Source: G963674505 sp964575975
GTDB lineage: Bacteria > Desulfobacterota > Desulfobacteria > Desulfobacterales > SKZT01
DNA: 9,689 nucleotides
Assembly (NCBI GenBank): GCA_964575975.1
Contig: CAZNTU010000212.1
Coordinates: 1 to 9,689, forward strand
Reading direction: 5' to 3'
Every line of letters starts with the position of its first letter. Position 1 is the first letter of the stretch. Positions 8,501-9,689 of the stretch are shown piece after piece. The translations under genes were made by a program, and so were the position numbers. The notes beneath the pieces are model-generated. The model was not told where the DNA came from, did not search any database, and saw nothing but the letters and a program-made list of their open reading frames with translations.

Positions 8501-9570
8501 CCGGGGACGGCTATGTCGAAACCGTGACTTCCGGCATAATAGAGACGGTCCACGTTTACCCTTTTTCGGACGTCCTTGAGGTCTCTGCCGCTGACCACCG
8601 CCACGGGGACATCCTGAGCCAATTCCCTGACGGCCTGTCTCGCCTCTTCTCCAAAAATCGCGTCCTCCGGCCTTTTCACGATGGGAGTGAGAGTGCCGTC
8701 GTAATCCAGGAAAACCACCGGTGCGCGCCCGTCGATCTTCTCCATGATGGTTTCGATACGATCCAGCGCCGACGGAAGAGGACGCTCGACTAAGACCTTG
8801 TCTTCCCCATCCTCTCCGACCGAAATCGCTGCAAGATCCTTCACCACCGTATCCGCGCCGTTTCTTCGAAGCGCTTCCGCCTGGTTGCCCCGATCGACGC
8901 CGATCACGCATCCGAATCCGCCCCGCCTTCCAGCCTTCACTCCGGAAAGGGCGTCCTCCACGACCACGGCCTTTTCGGGCTCGACGGAAAGATTTTGCGC
9001 GGCCCGCAGAAAAATATCGGGTTCCGGCTTTCCCTGAAGCCCCAGTTCCTCCGAATCGATACCGTCGACCCTGGCGTCGAACAGGTCCGAAATCCCGGCC
9101 GTCTTCAATATTTTTCGGCAGTTTTTGCTCGAGGAGACGATCGCCGTCTTTATCTTGTTCTCCCGAAGCTTTTTGATCAGTTCGATGGTGGAATCGAAAA
9201 CTTTCACCTTTCCTTCGGAGAGAAGTTCGGTGAACAGTTCGTTCTTGCGGTTTCCCAGGCCGCATACCGTCTCGACGCCAGGACGGTCGTCCGACGAGCC
9301 GTAGGGAATATGGATGCCCCGCGAACTCAAAAAGTCGGCCACTCCCTTGTACCTAGGCTTTCCGTCCACATGGGCCAAATAGTCGGATTTTTCGTCGAAC
9401 GGAGCGTAGAACTTCTTTTCCCGGCTTCCCCTCCTCTCCAGGAATTGGTCGAACATCTTCTTCCATGCCTCGGCATGAAGCTCCGCCGTATCGGTAACCA
9501 CGCCGTCCAGATCGAAAATAATCGCCTTGAACGCATCGCCGGAAATATTGATTACATCGCATCTTCTCAC
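5560..9570 (-). CDS. otsB1: trifunctional beta-phosphoglucomutase / trehalose-6-phosphate phosphatase / GH65 phosphorylase (OtsB1-like)
   Basis: A 1336-residue cytosolic fusion of three enzyme domains. Domain 1 (about 12-255) is a HAD beta-phosphoglucomutase, interconverting beta-glucose-1-phosphate and glucose-6-phosphate: FDLDGVVTD with D20 and D22, HVDGKPR (67-73), SSS (146-148), K181, E205-D206. Domain 2 (about 283-520) is a trehalose-phosphatase: DYDGT with D289 and D291, SGR (327-329), SHG with H349, K447, GDDVTDED (472-479), all canonical. Domain 3 (about 535-1336) is GH65: RGHIFWDE with W891 and D892, WQSGSSGREE (938-947), catalytic acid E1030 in GPDEYH, and phosphorylase-type phosphate loops at K1151-Q1152 and HGSTLS (1196-1201). 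Domain order and length match OtsB1 (Rv2006, about 1327 residues) of Mycobacterium tuberculosis. The start is GTG, supported by a good ribosome-binding site. GH65 substrate is uncertain: trehalose fits the context, but T6P, kojibiose or maltose are possible. Confidence 0.93.
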   Translation of the reverse strand: MRRCDVINISGDAFKAIIFDLDGVVTDTAELHAEAWKKMFDQFLERRGSREKKFYAPFDEKSDYLAHVDGKPRYKGVADFLSSRGIHIPYGSSDDRPGVETVCGLGNRKNELFTELLSEGKVKVFDSTIELIKKLRENKIKTAIVSSSKNCRKILKTAGISDLFDARVDGIDSEELGLQGKPEPDIFLRAAQNLSVEPEKAVVVEDALSGVKAGRRGGFGCVIGVDRGNQAEALRRNGADTVVKDLAAISVGEDGEDKVLVERPLPSALDRIETIMEKIDGRAPVVFLDYDGTLTPIVKRPEDAIFGEEARQAVRELAQDVPVAVVSGRDLKDVRKRVNVDRLYYAGSHGFDIAVPGDRRISHDIGSEFLPTLDEAEKELEKRLDSIEGSRLERKKFSIAIHYREVSEEDEKKVADVVDEVRKSFSNLRKTYGKKVFEIQPDLDWDKGKAVRWLLKNAIEVDGEKAFPIFIGDDVTDEDAFRELKKDGLGIVVDDGVARKSEAEFSLLDPHEVQLFLRHLFLSIHERKTKRDWRLVYQGFDPKNEKLREALCTLGNGYFCARGAAPESEADDVHYPGTYIAGGYNRLKTEIAGRIIENEDLVNMPNWLPLTFRIESGPWFSLSNVKILEYKQELDVRHGILYRRVRFKDEKNRITLLTERRIVSMTDVHMAGLETTLVAENWSGKIEFKSAVDGRVANAGVKRYSKLNNRHLDHLEADAPGHDTVFVKVKTNQSDLRVAVAARTRAFQNRSRVFVKRRTLAQNGYAASIFPIDIEKGEPVTVEKIVSLYTSNDPAISESGLEAVKAVREAASFAALVSAHRIAWRHIWKKFEMKLRAEESEKTLTQIAMIAHLYIFHVLQTISPNTLSMALDVGAPARGWHGEAYRGHIFWDELFVFPMINFRLPEITKALLAYRYRRLNEARKAASEAGFRGAMFPWQSGSSGREESQQLHLNPKSGRWVPDRSHRQRHVNIAIAYNLYQYYQVSRDMEFMSFYGAEMMLEIARFWASISTYNPKLDRYEIPGVMGPDEYHDGYPDAEEGGLKNNSYTNVMVVWVLKRTRELLNVLPSDVREEIFDKLDLGMDELSHWEDITKKMRVVFHEDGIISQFEGYEDLKEFDWEGYEKKYGNIQRLDRVLEAENDSTNRYKASKQADVLMLFYLLSAEELGEIFRGLGYEFEYETIPKNIEYYIKRTSHGSTLSRVVHAWVLTRRDRTGSWSQFKEALKSDVYDIQGGTTPEGIHLGAMAGTVDQLQRGYLGMEVREDTLWFNPCLPRELECLKLRIRYRNRNLEIEANSDTLKVTGPPVLEKEIRIGFGGDVYELMPGESLYFDLAKS

Positions 9571-9579
9571 GATTGTGGA

Positions 9580-9586
9580 CTCCTTT
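9580..9586 (-). promoter_or_regulatory. ribosome-binding site for the GTG-started fusion gene
   Basis: On the - strand AAAGGAG lies 9 bases before the GTG at 9570-9568. This is a strong Shine-Dalgarno match at normal spacing. No in-frame ATG lies between it and the first HAD motif, so the GTG start is well supported. Further upstream a TTGAAA (9635-9630) resembles a -35 box, but no good -10 box is seen. Confidence 0.75.
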
Positions 9587-9662
9587 CGTTTCCCGTTGCA
9601 GTTTTAGTTTTTCGTCCCTCGCTGGAATTTTTCAAGCTGTGCGGTTGGGCGGCGGTGCAATT

Positions 9663-9689
9663 CCCCCCTTGAGGGGGGCTAGGGGGGTG
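9663..9689. repeat. C6/G6 hairpin, REP-like intergenic element (cut by window edge)
   Basis: Six C, a TTGA loop and six G form a perfect hairpin (9663-9678), followed by CTA and a second G6 run (9682-9687). This pattern resembles REP-like palindromes scattered between genes in several environmental Gram-negative lineages. The element continues to, and probably past, the end of the window. It lies about 90 bases upstream of the fusion gene start. Confidence 0.55.

Noticed and set aside
7093..8793. Long + strand open frame (566 codons) inside the fusion gene
   Set aside because: It is an antisense shadow of the large - strand gene, which shows continuous recognised domains and catalytic motifs throughout. 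The + strand frame shows no domain.
1..9689. tRNA/rRNA genes, CRISPR arrays, transposases or phage genes
   Set aside because: No tandem spaced repeats, tRNA-like cloverleaf or transposase/integrase motifs were seen on reading. The coding space is filled by four recognised genes.

Overview
The window holds four protein genes, three of them centred on the sugars trehalose and trehalose-6-phosphate (T6P). The sequence is moderately GC-rich. It encodes a Tat-exported lipoprotein and ends in a C6/G6 hairpin repeat of the kind scattered between genes in some Gram-negative environmental bacteria. A Gram-negative, possibly Desulfobacterota- or Nitrospirota-like host is my best guess, but nothing here fixes the taxon.

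Layout. (1) 39-1373, + strand: a sugar-type ABC-transporter substrate-binding lipoprotein with a twin-arginine signal. No permease or ATPase gene is in view. (2) 1374-1680: a 307-base non-coding gap that probably carries the promoter and leader of the next gene. (3) 1681-3843, + strand: a fused T6P synthase/T6P phosphatase (OtsA-OtsB). (4) 3881-5524, + strand: a soluble triple-PAS protein ending in a histidine-kinase-like dimerisation segment whose phospho-acceptor His is replaced by Asp, with no ATPase domain. It is visibly richer in A+T than its neighbours. (5) 5560-9570, - strand, convergent with the first three: a 1336-residue three-enzyme fusion of beta-phosphoglucomutase, T6P phosphatase and glycoside hydrolase family 65 (GH65) phosphorylase. 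Its architecture matches mycobacterial OtsB1 (Rv2006). (6) 9571-9689: the start region of that gene and the REP-like repeat.

How they may work together. OtsA makes T6P from UDP-glucose and glucose-6-phosphate, and a phosphatase domain releases trehalose. If the GH65 domain is a trehalose phosphorylase, the reverse-strand fusion could take T6P to trehalose, then to glucose plus beta-glucose-1-phosphate, then to glucose-6-phosphate, all on one polypeptide. The locus would then hold both synthesis and recovery of trehalose. The phosphatase domain joined to OtsA carries changes at two usually conserved motif positions, while the one in the large fusion looks canonical. This raises the possibility that the two phosphatases are not equivalent. 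The binding protein might supply external disaccharide and the PAS protein might sense stress; both roles are inferred only from position.
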